The notes under the pieces were generated by a model. The model had not been told where the DNA came from. It searched no databases and worked only from the letters and a program-made list of their open reading frames with translations. 64,000 nucleotides of DNA from Strigamia acuminata (taxonomy: Eukaryota > Arthropoda > Chilopoda > Geophilomorpha > Linotaeniidae): the NCBI GenBank assembly GCA_949358305.1, contig OX442314.1, positions 11,835,060 to 11,899,059 on the forward strand. Direction: 5' to 3'. The translations under genes and the position numbers were made by a program. Shown in pieces: positions 48,213-59,157 of the stretch. The stretch's first letter is position 1; each line of letters starts with the position of its first letter.

Positions 48213-48717
48213 GATTTAATATTAAATAGGCCCAGAAATACAGCACACTTTACTCGACGGGCCGACTTAAGATTTAAGGCGGCAAAGAAGTGAATGAAAG
48301 CGCATGCGCGACGTAATTGAAAACTGAAAACCTGAATCCCGATAACTCGAAAACCTGATGAATCAAGTGATAAACCCTCTTGTACAGAAAAAAAAAACAT
48401 GAAATGTTTTGTTTTAAAAAAGAAAAAGAAAAAGTGCCTCGAAAAAGCAGAAAATTAAAATAATTTTAATTTAGGTCGGACACACCACCATCTTACGGTA
48501 AGAAATGTATTTATTTTCTTCGGTACAGACCGCCAGAGGAGTACAGTGGCGCCAAAATTACGTTCTTAGGAGCTAGGAAATTCCTTCTGAGCAATAAGTT
48601 TGGAATAAGCGACAGTTGTCAGTTTCGCAGAGGATATTTGATTCAGTTAAGTTTCTATATTGCCGTATTCATTTTTAAATTCTATGAAATTTACATATTT
48701 GATTTCTTCACTCAGAA
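48213..48717. promoter_or_regulatory. Divergent promoter between PARP1 copy B and family member B1
   Basis: 505 bases separate the two start codons. The NRF1-type palindrome GCGCATGCGC lies at 48300-48309 near PARP1. Nearer B1 is a block shared by all family members (GGACACACC...CTTCGGTACAG), followed by a CTTCACTCAG splice acceptor just before the B1 ATG, implying a 5' UTR intron. Confidence 0.5.
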
Positions 48718-50196
48718 ATGGAAAAACTTCCAGAAATATTCGCTCGCCTTCAAGAAAATCTAAAAGCCGCGAACTCGTGCCCCAGCTTGATGAAAATATC
48801 ACTATTAACTCTCGCAATTTCATTTTGGCGAAAAGATGCGGTTAGATTGAAAATAGGGAATTATTTAGGAAGAAAGAAAACTCTGCAATCCAGGGAATGG
48901 CATCGAATTGAAGACGAAGCGATGAAAAATGAAAATTTGTGCTTACCGCCACACCTTAAGGACGAACTAAAATGTGCCGTTGCAATGATTGGTATCCAGA
49001 TACACGAATGGATCAAATATCTCGAAGATTTCACTTTCACTCATGCAGTCTATCCACTAGATTTTGTTAGTGACATTGCTTGGACGGTTCATGGAGCAAT
49101 TGACAAAAAAGCAACGTTCATGTTGCTTTACAACGGCGAAAATAGCAAAGCCTTGAGGACCAATGGGAGTCTCTACGTCATGGCAGTCCATTTTGGTTTA
49201 GTAAACTACGAGAAGATTTTATGGAAGAAGGTGCCACGGGACTTAAAAACAACCGACTATACTCAAGGCTATGACGAAGTAAATTTTGACCTTACAGCCT
49301 CGATGAACTTTGAATTAACATTAAAAATTAGAAAATTATTTCGCCACCAACACTGCAATATAAACGAAATTGTCCAGTTGGCGATGGATTACGATCTTGA
49401 TTTAATATTACAGTACATGTGGGATTCCACGGATGATGCGGCTGAGAGGAATCGATTGGTAGATCTATGTTGCCAGTGTTTGGAAGCCAAAGGCTCGGAT
49501 ACAATGTATTTTCTAATAAATCATTTATCGGAAAAGCAATTGGTATGGACATTTGATGAGTACTACTGGAACTTGGATTTTTGTGGCATGCAGATATTAG
49601 AGTGTTTGCTGAGGTCAAACAGATGTTGGAATGAGTTTTTCTATTCAAGTTTGATCGATGTGCTTGATTTTATTGATACACCGCATCGTTCCGTGGAGTA
49701 TTTTGTAATGATGTTAGACGAGATTAGCCAGAGTGGTCTGTCTAGTTACCCAAAAAAAAAACTTTTTGAAAAATTGTGGTACAGTCTTTCCAGCGATAAA
49801 AAACTGTCTATATTCAAGTATAAGTATACCATAAAGAATCTGTTTAACTATCAGGATCTTGATTTTCTTAAGATGCTGATGAAAAGTGCGGATGAAGAGA
49901 TGAAATTGGATTTTTTGGTGTCCAAAAGATCTACCTGCGTGTTAATGGTTGTGAATGATGGAGGAGCCGTGTTGGATGAGTTTTTGCATGAAATTTTCCC
50001 AAGTGATGGCACTTTGCGACGTTTCAAGAAAAATGTTTGTGATTTTGGGATTGAATACGTCAGAAAATTAACTGAGGATGAATACGAAGATGATTCAGAC
50101 GATGGCAGGCCACTAACTGAAGAAAGGATTTTTAAAACTGATTTATCGTCTATTGAATTGCTAGAAGGTAAACTTATGGCTTTTTGCAATCATTAA
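48718..50196 (+). CDS. Unrecognised helical (ankyrin-like) family protein, member B1, intact
   Basis: Single coding exon of 492 codons starting MEKLPEIFARLQENLKAANS. I do not recognise the function. The protein is rich in short amphipathic helices, with recurring units such as SLYVMAVHFGLVNYEKILW and LAMDYDLDLILQYMW, spaced like a degenerate ankyrin or other alpha-solenoid. There is no signal peptide or membrane segment. The C-terminus has an acidic patch (EDEYEDDSDDG). Local copies are A1 (deleted), A2 and B2 (fragments) and C (intact). The ATG follows a splice acceptor, as in C. It is arranged head to head with PARP1 in both blocks, which may imply shared control. Confidence 0.8.
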   Translation: MEKLPEIFARLQENLKAANSCPSLMKISLLTLAISFWRKDAVRLKIGNYLGRKKTLQSREWHRIEDEAMKNENLCLPPHLKDELKCAVAMIGIQIHEWIKYLEDFTFTHAVYPLDFVSDIAWTVHGAIDKKATFMLLYNGENSKALRTNGSLYVMAVHFGLVNYEKILWKKVPRDLKTTDYTQGYDEVNFDLTASMNFELTLKIRKLFRHQHCNINEIVQLAMDYDLDLILQYMWDSTDDAAERNRLVDLCCQCLEAKGSDTMYFLINHLSEKQLVWTFDEYYWNLDFCGMQILECLLRSNRCWNEFFYSSLIDVLDFIDTPHRSVEYFVMMLDEISQSGLSSYPKKKLFEKLWYSLSSDKKLSIFKYKYTIKNLFNYQDLDFLKMLMKSADEEMKLDFLVSKRSTCVLMVVNDGGAVLDEFLHEIFPSDGTLRRFKKNVCDFGIEYVRKLTEDEYEDDSDDGRPLTEERIFKTDLSSIELLEGKLMAFCNH

Positions 50197-50759
50197 GCAT
50201 TGGAAGAAAATTATTCAATGTGTGTTGTGTTGGAAGCTTCAACTACTGAAATAATAATTAATATTTTTTCTTCTTCAAGTATTTTGTGTAAGTTTATTGA
50301 TGTTAAGAAAACTTGATTTTTATATAGTTGTTACTGAAAATTGCGCATTTACTATTAACATTGATATTAAAATAAAACAAATACTAAATTTAATGAAAAA
50401 GCAAGGGCAAAAATTAAACAAATACACGCGGCACATCACAACAATGCCACTTTGTCAGTGAAATGATAAAATGTAAATCCAGTCAGATTCCGTCATATCG
50501 GTTTTTCCTTCACAATCATTATCACCGAATCTCTGAATTCACGGTCAAGCTAACCGAGAATTACACATAAAATCAGAAAAATTACATGGAAAAATCAGAA
50601 ACTTAAAATAATTTTACTTTAGATTGGACAAGTCGCCAACTGTGGGTCCTTAGGTATGGCATGGATTATAAGCTCTCGAGTTCCTAAACTGACAGGTTTG
50701 CCGTAATCATTTTTCAATCATATCGTATTAAATAATCTATTTGATTTCTTTACACAGAA

Positions 50760-51310
50760 AGGGACAAAATGCACATAATATATGCTCGTCTTCAAGAAAA
50801 GCTGCAGAACGCGAAATCGTTCCCTAACTTGGAAAAATTATCATTACCGTATTAACAATCGCAATTTTTCGCGCTAGATGACGCCCCGGAAAATCAACTC
50901 AGACAAGTATTTCATAATGGATCTGTTGAACTATTAGGATCTTAATTCTTATGTTGATAAATAGTATGGATGAAGAGAAGAAATACAAATTGATTTTGGA
51001 GAAAACATTCACGTGGTTGTTAATAATGGAGGATCCTTGATGGAAGACTTAACGATACCCGTGTCGTAAGACTTCATCCGTTTGGAAAATTTCACTCAAA
51101 AACTGAGTTTTCGCGTGAAATTTTCCAAAATGATAAAGTCTTGCGACGTTTTTAGCGAGTGGTTTGTGATTTTGGGATTCAATATATCAGAAATTTAAAT
51201 CTTCATAAATACGAATGCTCACTGAGGAAAGCTATTTTAAAACTGATTTATCTTGTTATGAATCGCTGGAAAAATAAAACTTTTGCTTTTTCCAATCATT
51301 AACCAGCGTA
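50760..51310 (+). pseudogene. Degraded member B2 of the helical protein family
   Basis: The family splice acceptor (TTTACACAG) is kept at about 50,757, but the start codon is AGG instead of ATG. The readable remains are YARLQEKLQNAKS, a piece matching MDLLNY, MDEEKKYKLILEK and a C-terminal block with several stops. This is the counterpart of A2 and extends past the point where A2 is cut by the duplication junction. Its upstream flank (50,640-50,757) matches 42,933-43,048. Confidence 0.75.
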
Positions 51311-51319
51311 AGAAAATTA

Positions 51320-51925
51320 CTAAACGTATTGGAGAATACTATTGTTTGTTTGCAATAATTAATACACAAGTGGACGGGCAGTTAAGTGTCATGTCTGAAT
51401 CAGCTATCTGAGCACTGTCTGCTCCTCCTCTTCTCTTGTTCTGGGAACTCCCTGTTTTTTTGTACAGCCCACAAGGTTGTTATTGGTCAGTTTAAATCGC
51501 TGGCCCACCTCCTTTGTGATACGAGCACCACTCCATCCTTGGACTCGCCTCCCTTTTGTGGGTTCTCAGGTTCCAATTGGGGCTGCACCTTTTTGTGATT
51601 GATGGATTTAAGTTGTCCTTTCTACACCATAAACACCACCACACAGCACACACGCTCGGATAAGTACACAATTATGCATTAGAATAAGATATTAAAATTA
51701 TAAAAATATAAAGGTACTTATGTGTTTTCAATCAAAGTTGGAGCTTGGTTTGGAGTGAAATGAATGTGGACCTCATTTGCATAAGTTGAAAATCACATCC
51801 GTTAACACGGTTGGGGGTTCAGATCAATGGTCAAACAACAGCTGTGAAAATTAATAAAATGATGCATCATGAAAAAATAAATAAATAAAGCCTTGAAAAA
51901 AGCAGAAAAAGCATCAAAAAAAATT
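51320..51925. other. Intergenic segment with no supported gene
   Basis: A GC-richer stretch at 51,386-51,600 has a 70-codon frame with no recognisable motif. The rest is AT-rich. Toward 51,890 the family's 5' block begins (GCAGAAAAAGCATC, then TTGGTTGGATACATCGCC). Confidence 0.5.
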
Positions 51926-52214
51926 ATTTTTGGTTGGATACATCGCCATCTTTAAGCTAAATGATTTATTTCATTTCTTCAGATTCTTCTCACCAGAGGA
52001 GTGGTGGAAAAGGCAAACATACGAACATCCGAGCTGTGAGCCGTCGAACGTTTTTCGTATTTGTAAATTACAGTTTTTCGATTATTTCTGTTTCATCCAA
52101 ATAGTCGTATTTTATAGCAGAAAGTTTGCAATATCGATATTTAATGCAGGTATGTTTCGACATTATCGTAATAATATTTTAATTGTAATAAAAGCTATAT
52201 TTCTTTACACAGAA

Positions 52215-53432
52215 ATGGACAAAATTGCAAAAATATACGCTCGCCTTCAAGAAAACCTGAAAAACGTGAAATCGTGCCCCAGCTTGAAAGAAATATCATT
52301 ATTAGCCGTCGCAATTTCATTTTGGCGAAAAGATGCGGTTAAATTGCAAATAAGCAATTATTTTGACAAAAAGAAAAGTCTGAAATCACCGGAATGGCAT
52401 CGAATTGAAGACGAAGCGATGACAGGAGCAAATCTGTACTTACCACCAGGCCTGAATGACGAACTAAAGTATGCCGTTGCAATGATCGGTGTTCAGATAC
52501 ACGAATGGATCAAATATCTCGAAGGATTCACTTTTACTGACAATGTCACTTCGTACGCTTTTGTTAATGACATTGCTTGGACGGTTCACGGATCAATTGA
52601 CAAAAAAGCAACGTTTTTTTTGCTTTGCAACGACGAAAACAACGAAGCCTTGAGGACCAATGGGAGTCTGTACATTCTCGCGAGTCATTTTTGTCTAGTA
52701 GATTACGTGAAGATTTTATGGAACAAGTTGCCATTGCTCTTTAAATCAATCAGCTGTGAGGACGAATTAGATTTGGACAAAGAAACCAGGCAGAAGTTTA
52801 AACTGGCGACAAAAATTTGGGAATTAATCAACGGCAAACACTGCAATTTAAAGCAAATTGTCGAGCTGGCGATGTATTACAACTTTGATTTAGTTTTACA
52901 GTACTTATGGGATACTAAGGATGGTGCGGATGAGAGGAATCAATTGATAAATCTTTGTTGGGAGTATGTGAACTCCGAGCAATCGGATGTTACGTACTTT
53001 CTAATAAGTCATTTATCGGAAAAGCAACTGGAAGTGATATTCAGTCATGGCGGCATCTGGGGCTTGCGATTCTCCAGCGTGCTAGACAGTCTGCTAAATT
53101 CGAACAGGTTTTGGAGTGACTTTTTGTATTCTACTTTGATCGATCTGGTTGATTTTTCGGATGTACAATACGCAACGACTTTTTATATTCTGTCAAAACA
53201 TAGTCATCGGAGTGGCCTTGTTGGTTTTCTAAAGAAAAAACTTTTCGATAAATTGTGGAACGATTTTTCAAGCGAACTAAAACGGGTCTTGTTGGAAGAA
53301 GAGCGAACCTTGATGAATTTGGTCAAGTTTTCGAGACTGATGCGCTCTGGCGACGCTTTAGGTTACCAGGCTGTGTTTTCGGAATTGCTTGAATCAGCCC
53401 AACGTTATGCTGATAAGAATGAGATTCAGTAA
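52215..53432 (+). CDS. Unrecognised helical (ankyrin-like) family protein, member C, intact
   Basis: A paralogue of the 492-residue protein at 48,718, with 405 codons from ATG at 52,215. The frame is open upstream to 51,930, but a splice acceptor (TTTACACAG) ends at 52,212 and a donor (GCAG/GTATGT) follows 52,149, so the upstream part is 5' UTR and intron. Seen: MDKIAKIYARLQENLKNVKS, the family block WHRIEDEAM, then AVAMIGVQIHEWIKYLEGF, DIAWTVHGSIDKKATF and repeated LW/YLW helices. The C-terminal third differs from B1. Function unknown; probably an alpha-solenoid interaction protein. It lies just beyond the duplicated block and is single-copy here. Confidence 0.8.
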   Translation: MDKIAKIYARLQENLKNVKSCPSLKEISLLAVAISFWRKDAVKLQISNYFDKKKSLKSPEWHRIEDEAMTGANLYLPPGLNDELKYAVAMIGVQIHEWIKYLEGFTFTDNVTSYAFVNDIAWTVHGSIDKKATFFLLCNDENNEALRTNGSLYILASHFCLVDYVKILWNKLPLLFKSISCEDELDLDKETRQKFKLATKIWELINGKHCNLKQIVELAMYYNFDLVLQYLWDTKDGADERNQLINLCWEYVNSEQSDVTYFLISHLSEKQLEVIFSHGGIWGLRFSSVLDSLLNSNRFWSDFLYSTLIDLVDFSDVQYATTFYILSKHSHRSGLVGFLKKKLFDKLWNDFSSELKRVLLEEERTLMNLVKFSRLMRSGDALGYQAVFSELLESAQRYADKNEIQ

Positions 53433-53597
53433 ATGCCAAGTGACTGCAGAAAGCATTTTTTTTAAAAACAATCATTAACCAGCGCAAGAAAATTATTAAA
53501 TGTGTTTTAACGTTAAATATTGTAGAAATTTATTGAGGATAAAAAAATTGAATTTTTTTTATAAATTGTTGCAAAATATTGCCAAAAATTTGAATCT

Positions 53598-53806
53598 CTG
53601 ATACGCCGATTCTGATCGCTGTATCCCTCGCGCATATATCATCCGCCAGACATCTATAAGCGATCAACGCCCATTTCGCACTTATTTTCGTACCGCGCAT
53701 TGCGAGTTTGGTATAAAAATGAGTGCGAAAGCGGCTTTGATCGCTTAACGTGTCTGTCGATCGGTAGTGTCGCTGTGGAAAAAACATATATGCGCGCGCA
53801 GCGCAT
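53598..53806. mobile_element. Foldback (long inverted-repeat) element
   Basis: Arms of about 37 bases pair across a 12-base centre at 53658-53746: AAGCGATCAACGCC and TTTCGCACTTATTTTCGTACC on the left, the near-complement on the right ending TTTGATCGCTT. Outer sequences containing CGCATATAT extend the pairing less perfectly. There is no coding capacity. It ends about 40 bases before the exportin-5-like exon. Confidence 0.6.
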
Positions 53807-53848
53807 GGTACACTTTTCTTTTTCAGATCGTGTGAAAAAAATTAATTA

Positions 53849-55420
53849 TGGCCGTTGAAATTGTGATGAACGAAGCGGCCGATCATCAACAGAGAATGCG
53901 AGCAAATGAGTTTTGCGAAAATTTTAAGGAAACGTCGCCGTATTGCGTGCAATGCAGTCTGTATCTATCCGCTATTTGTATTATAATTCAATAAAAAAAA
54001 ACCTAAGACGAAACACAAGACGCTTATTATTTTTTAGTTAAATCACAGACCTAAATACTACTAGACTGCGAACTGAGGGATTGTGGGTAAGAAGCTTGTG
54101 AATACAGGAAGTGATGACACTGGCGAATCTGTGACTTCCTGCCAACGCTATGGCTGCCTGAAATCAGCATACAAGCAAAATTTCCCAACAAAAATGACTC
54201 GAATTTTGATGAAAATGAATCCAATTTGAAAATGACTGAAATTTTGATGAAAATAACTCGAATTTTGATTAAAATGAATTTTATTTTGATGAAAATAACT
54301 TGAATTTGGTGAAAACGAATCGAATTTTGATGAAACTGAATTGAATTTTGATGAAAATGACTCGAATTTTAAAATAACTCGAATTTGAAAATGACTCAAA
54401 ATTAAGTGAAACTTACGAATTTCAGTTGTTAATGACTCAAAATTATATTTTATTTACAAATTTAACCCGCAAATAACACAAAATTTTATTAAATTCACAA
54501 ATTTAAGACAACAGGAAGTTGGAGCGGAGTAGTGACGTCACTATCTGACAACAATGCCTCCTCCGCTCACAAGCTAGGCCCAATGTAAAGTTCGCAGTCT
54601 AGTGTATTTAGGTCTGTGGTTAAATTAACGCATACCATCGCCACAGTCCATAGAATATGGCTGATTTGTGTCGCCGCTGATTTGTGTCGCCATTTGCAAT
54701 AATCTTTCTTTTTTAAATTTACTCAAGAATTTATAATTGTAATTAATTTCATTTTATTTATTCCTAGGAAAAGCAAACGGAATTGGTTTTGTTGATCCTC
54801 GTTCGGTTGGCCGAAGACACGGTGACTTCGCACCGGCGACGCGAACTGCACCAAGCTTTGACTCACAATTTGGGATTCGTTTTAAACTTTTTCATTCAAC
54901 TCTTGTTCAATCACACCAACAAGTTCTTTCGTGCCAACCATCATTTTCATCAGCAAGTGAGACAATAATATTAATCAAATTTCTTGATGTTTCTTGATTT
55001 TTTTCTAGATTTTTCTTGGTTTTTCTTGGTTTTTCTTGGTTTTTCTTGGTTTTTCTTGATTTTTCTTGATTTTTTTAAAATTATTTTCTTAATTTTCTTG
55101 ATTTTCTTCATTTCCAGACAGAAATTCACTGCCAAATGACCGTCGCCTGGCTGGAAACCTTCACGGCGTTCGCGGAATGGATTCCTTTCGCACACTTATG
55201 GTCGCACCAAGGGATTTTGCCGTCGCTTTGCTCGCTTTTGACTGCGGAGAAACTTCAGCTGCAGGCGGCTTGAATCTTTGCTGCTATTCATCAGCCGAAA
55301 AGTAACAAGATACCACGCCAATTTTACAAACCTAAACAAGGAAATATATTTAATTTTTTCTTGCCAGGCTAAAATCGAAGAACAGAAGCCGTGTCTTGAG
55401 CTCTTCACGGACGAGCGACG
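53849..55420 (+). pseudogene. Exportin-5 N-terminal fragment, broken
   Basis: Exons of the pre-miRNA/dsRNA nuclear export receptor XPO5 are recognisable. At 53,849: MAVEIVMNEAADHQQRMRANE, continuing FCENFKETSPYCVQCSLYLS. At about 54,769-54,957: TELVLLILVRLAEDTVTSHR, continuing RRELHQALTHNL. At about 55,118: TVAWLETFTAFAEWIPFAH. At about 55,367: KIEEQKPCLELFTDE. The exons between the first two (the HFGLQILE-type and WPQHWPD-type region of the family) are missing; a MITE occupies that interval. One extra T near 55,270 (GCGGCTTGAA) shifts the frame into a stop, and after 55,420 no exportin sequence continues. Splice sites are partly preserved, so this was a genomic gene copy, not a retrocopy. 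Confidence 0.72.
54042..54632. mobile_element. MITE with internal minisatellite and 7-base target duplication
   Basis: Inverted ends of about 30 bases begin CACAGACCTAAATAC, with GACTGCGAACT at the inner edge on both sides. GTTAAAT flanks both ends and contains TTAA, so a TTAA-type duplication is also possible. Inside, 54,180-54,420 is a degenerate tandem array based on GAATTTTGATGAAAATGACTC (about 20 bases). It is inserted in the region where exportin-5 exons are missing. Confidence 0.75.
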
Positions 55421-56840
55421 GGTTTGCTGCTTTTCGACGAGGATGTCTAGCCTTGTTCATTGTTTCGTGGCAGTGGCAGCGGCTTTGTACGTAGGTACGT
55501 TTGATTGTTTCGTGGCTTTGTTTGGTTGGTTTGTTTGGTTTCCATGGTATCAGCGCGTGCTTGCTTTCCTTTCATTGTGTGTGTTGGTTTTGTTGAGTTG
55601 TGCCGTTCATTTCCGTGCGGCAATCCGAGGTTGAAAACTTTTTTTAAAAAAGGTGTTTTCAGGCTACAATCAGAACAAACTTGTGCGAATAATGATAAAA
55701 TGCGGTAAAACTGAGGTAGGCCTGTACAACGAGCAAAAACGACGTGGAAACGAACTGTTAAGTATGATTCGAAATTAGGCTTAAATCAGGTTTTATGGAT
55801 TGAAAGTTGCATCATGCTGTTTATTTGAAAGTGGGGATGTAAAATCCAACTCTCTACCTCCTTGTGGTCATCCCTGGGTCATGCTAAAAGAGAGCTCTGG
55901 TTGAAATAATGTTTGTATTTGTAGGACTGCACTCCATATGTAAGGGTGTAGCATTTACCAATGTCATGAATTTTGCAGTTTGACTTGCTTATCCATTACA
56001 ATAATTTCACTTAATTGCTTTCTTGTCTTTTCCTTATCTAAATGGTCACTTGGTAAACCCCCATTTCTTTTGCTGTTTCTTGAATTCAAAGTTGCCAAAA
56101 TCCTTTTCCATTGAATTGTGTACTTGTTCTGCCGAGAAATTACAATCTAATCTGTCACGTAATTTCGTCTCATCAGCACAAGGCGAGGTGTGTGCACATG
56201 CTGTGTTCGTTTTTCACGTTATTTAATTCGGTTTTGATTTCCAAAAGGTTGATTAGTTTCATAAACATGGGATTTACATTTCCGCAAATTTCTCTGCAAG
56301 TTTGAATTGGTATTTCTAAATGATTCATTTATTTTCTTACATATGTTCTTTTGATATTGGCGACATTTTAGGCCTACTATAAGCCTAGTTCGAATTTTAT
56401 TATTTTCTGTATTTTTTCAGTTATGTGGCGGTTGAGTATTTATTTGGCAAGAATATTATTTGATGCACCTTTTGGAGCTTTTTGGTAGTTTTTGGTGGTT
56501 TTTCAAAGTTTGGTTTGAATTTTTCATTTGAAATTGAATTTGTCTTGTGTGTTTTCATGAATGAAACCTGGTTTTTATTTTCAAAGTAATCAGTAGCTGA
56601 GAGGATGGTCAAGGTTCTTGCTCTATTAATTGTAATCAATCGTTTCAAATGCTCTTGGTTGGACTTCTCTGGGACTGTGGAAAAATTTTCAGTCACCTTT
56701 TTTTGGATGACCCATGGAACAGGACTTGGCCAGCCAGGAGTGGTTATTTGTCTTCATCTTTGAAAAATGCCACGTTTTCTGTTTTATGATGTAAAGCATC
56801 AAAAAACACTATTGGAAACCCATTAGGTCATTTTGACCAG
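55421..56840. other. Intergenic region with no supported gene
   Basis: Several frames of 60-118 codons occur on both strands (for example 55,278-55,634 plus), but none has recognisable motifs or splice-supported continuation. Cysteine- and phenylalanine-rich translations reflect T-rich sequence. Nothing else is evident. Confidence 0.45.
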
Positions 56841-58330
56841 TCTAGCTGACGTTAAACTAAAATATTTGTAAACCTTTGAGAAGCTTTCACTTTTTTCAAA
56901 ATGATTTTCTCCAGAGTTTCAAAAATCGTCATAAGATTTTTTTGCTGTTGGAAAACAACATGGTGGAAAGTTGTTTTCGTTTCTTGTGTGTTGAGTTTGG
57001 TTAATATCCAACTCTTTATTATCTCTTATTGGAATCCTTTTATCTCTCTTTTTTCTTTCTTTCTATTTCCACAATTTCTCCTGACTGTGCTTGTGTTGGG
57101 TTGCTATAGAATAGCTAGCATCTTTGGCAACTGTAATGAAGTTAAATTATTTCTTAATTTCAACTTCTTCATATTGTTTGTGATAATTTCAGCCAATGGC
57201 ACTCTTTTATGATGTTAAAGCGATACATGGACAGATAAAAAAGAATCTCAACAATTTTCATTCCTTTAAAACTTCTTGGGCTAACCTTCCGATTGTCTTT
57301 CTGTTTGTATTTATATTTCTTGTTCAATATTAATAACTTGATCTACTATTGCCTTTCTGATACAAAACCCCAATGCTGGAGGTGGAGGTGGCGATCTTGT
57401 GATATAATATGTGATTGCCAAAAAGTAAAGATATATTCGTTCGATATAATTCAAAATGAAATGAAAGTCGCCGCGGTTCATTCCAAAGATTTTATTGATC
57501 ACTGGCGCTTTCATGCAAACTAATGTATTTCGTCCTTGCTGTTGCAGATTACTTTTGGCTGATATTTCTTCTGGTTCCTTGAGTGGTGGAGCCATTAGGA
57601 ATGTGCGGTTCTACCACGATTAAAAAACTAGAAAAAGGCATGATTGATAGAATTACAATCCCTGAATTACAATCCCGGAATAAAGAAAATTAATTTCCAT
57701 TAAAATTTAAGCTGCTGCTGTTGTTGTTGCTGGTGATTTCAGATAATGTTATGCGCCACTATGTTAGGGATAAGATTTTTTTGCTGTTGGAAAGCAACAA
57801 CATGGTGTTTTCGTAAAACACATTCACACCTAATACGTATACAATAGTTAAAATTCTGACTATGTACACAAATTTGTTTGTTGGAAAGTTGTTTTTGTTT
57901 CTTGTGTGTTGAGTTTGGTTAATATCTAACTCTTTATTATCTCTTATTGGAATTCTTTTATCTCTTTCTTGACTATTTCCACAATTTCTTCTGACACTGC
58001 TTGTGTTGGGTTGCCATAGAATAGCTGGCATCTTTGGCAACTGCAATGAAGTTAAATTATTTCAGCCAAATGGCAGCGTTTTATGAAGCTAAAAACTCCA
58101 CGACTCCGTTTAGGGACCTGTGTTTGTGCCAATTGTAAAATCTTTTAACGGTAAAAGCAATTCCCTGATACATAAGCTTAGACAGAAAAAAAATAATTTT
58201 TCAACAATTTTCATTCCTTTAAAACTTCTTGGGCTAACCGTCCAATTGTCTTTCTGTTTGTATTTATATTTCTTGTTCAATATTAATAACTTGTTCTACT
58301 ATTGCCTTTCTGATACAAAACCCCAATGCT
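56826..58330. repeat. Dispersed repeat copies (TTAAACTAAAATATTT family)
   Basis: The copy at 56,850-57,240 (GTTAAACTAAAATATTT, AAGCTTTCACTTTTTTCAAA, TTGCTGTTGGAAAACAACA, TTTCTTGTGTGTTGAGTTTG) recurs in part at 57,770-58,080 and again at 62,797-63,029. A second module (CAACAATTTTCATTCCTTTA followed by AAACTTCTTGGGCTAAC) follows at 57,248, 58,200, 58,682 and 59,080. They may be tandem segmental copies of a former gene and its 3' flank rather than a transposon. Confidence 0.7.
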
Positions 58331-58384
58331 GGACTGGCCAAGTGGCAGGTGACTCATGTGGGCACGTAAAGCTTCATTTGAAAC

Positions 58385-58512
58385 TCAGAAAAAATGAAGA
58401 CAAATAACCCATTCCCATTTGGGAATTCTACCTTTGGGATATTTTTTATTCATTTGTTTATCGAATTTCTCGATGAGGTCATTTTCTTTGTTTGTGTAGG
58501 CATGGTTGCCAG
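58385..58512 (-). pseudogene. Fragment of a small repeated protein family, copy 2
   Basis: The frame reads GNHAYTNKENDLIEKFDKQM, then NKKYPKGRIPKWEWVICLHF and stop. It matches the fragment at 58,876-59,010 and part of the frame at 59,158-59,502, sharing a pattern F-D/G-x-x-M-x-K/N-x-YP-x-G-x-IP-x-W. No start codon or signal is attached. The function is unknown. Confidence 0.5.
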
Positions 58513-58875
58513 ACTGGACTAATGTATAATACAATACATATGGTATGGTACAAATTCCAAGAAGATAAATGCATTGTTATCAGGAATGAATAGAATGAAT
58601 GACAGGTTAGATCAATGGTCCACTAATAAAATCTTTTAACGGTAAAAGCAATTCCTCGATACATAGACAGAAAAAAAAAATCTTTCAACAATTTTCATTC
58701 CTTTAAAACTTCTTGGGCTAACCTTCCGATTGTCTTTCTGCTTGTATTTATATTTCTTGTTCATATTAATAACTTGATCTACTATTGCCTATCTGATACA
58801 AAACCTTCTCCAATTACGAAATGGTCTTAGCGTACGTAAATGCCTTATGTGGGCGCGTAACGCTTCTTTTGATAC

Positions 58876-59010
58876 TCATATACAATTTTTAAGCAGGAAT
58901 AATATGTACTCCCACTTCGGTATTTTGCCAGACGGGTATTTCTTGCTCATTCTGTTGTCAAATTCATCAATCAGATCGTCGTCTTCGTTAGTATAGATGT
59001 GGTTGCGACC
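58876..59010 (-). pseudogene. Fragment of a small repeated protein family, copy 3
   Basis: The frame reads GRNHIYTNEDDDLIDEFDNR, then MSKKYPSGKIPKWEYILFLL and stop. It is closely related to the copy at 58,385-58,512. It is flanked on the left by the same repeat module as the other copies. Confidence 0.5.
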
Positions 59011-59157
59011 CCAGAAAAATTTGACCAAAGCTTAAAAGCAATTCCCCGATACATAGACAGAAAAAAAATAATCTTTCAACAATTTTCATTCCTTTAAAAC
59101 TTCTTGGGCTAACCTTTCGATTGTCTTTCTGCTTGTATTTATATTTCTTGTTCAATA

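Noticed and set aside
51930-52214. N-terminal extension of family member C by 95 codons
   Set aside because: A splice donor follows 52,149 and an acceptor ends at 52,212. Other members start at the ATG just after the same acceptor.
55278-55708. Phenylalanine/cysteine-rich frames as a membrane protein
   Set aside because: They arise from T-rich sequence and overlap the exportin-5 remnant in another frame. There are no splice or motif supports.
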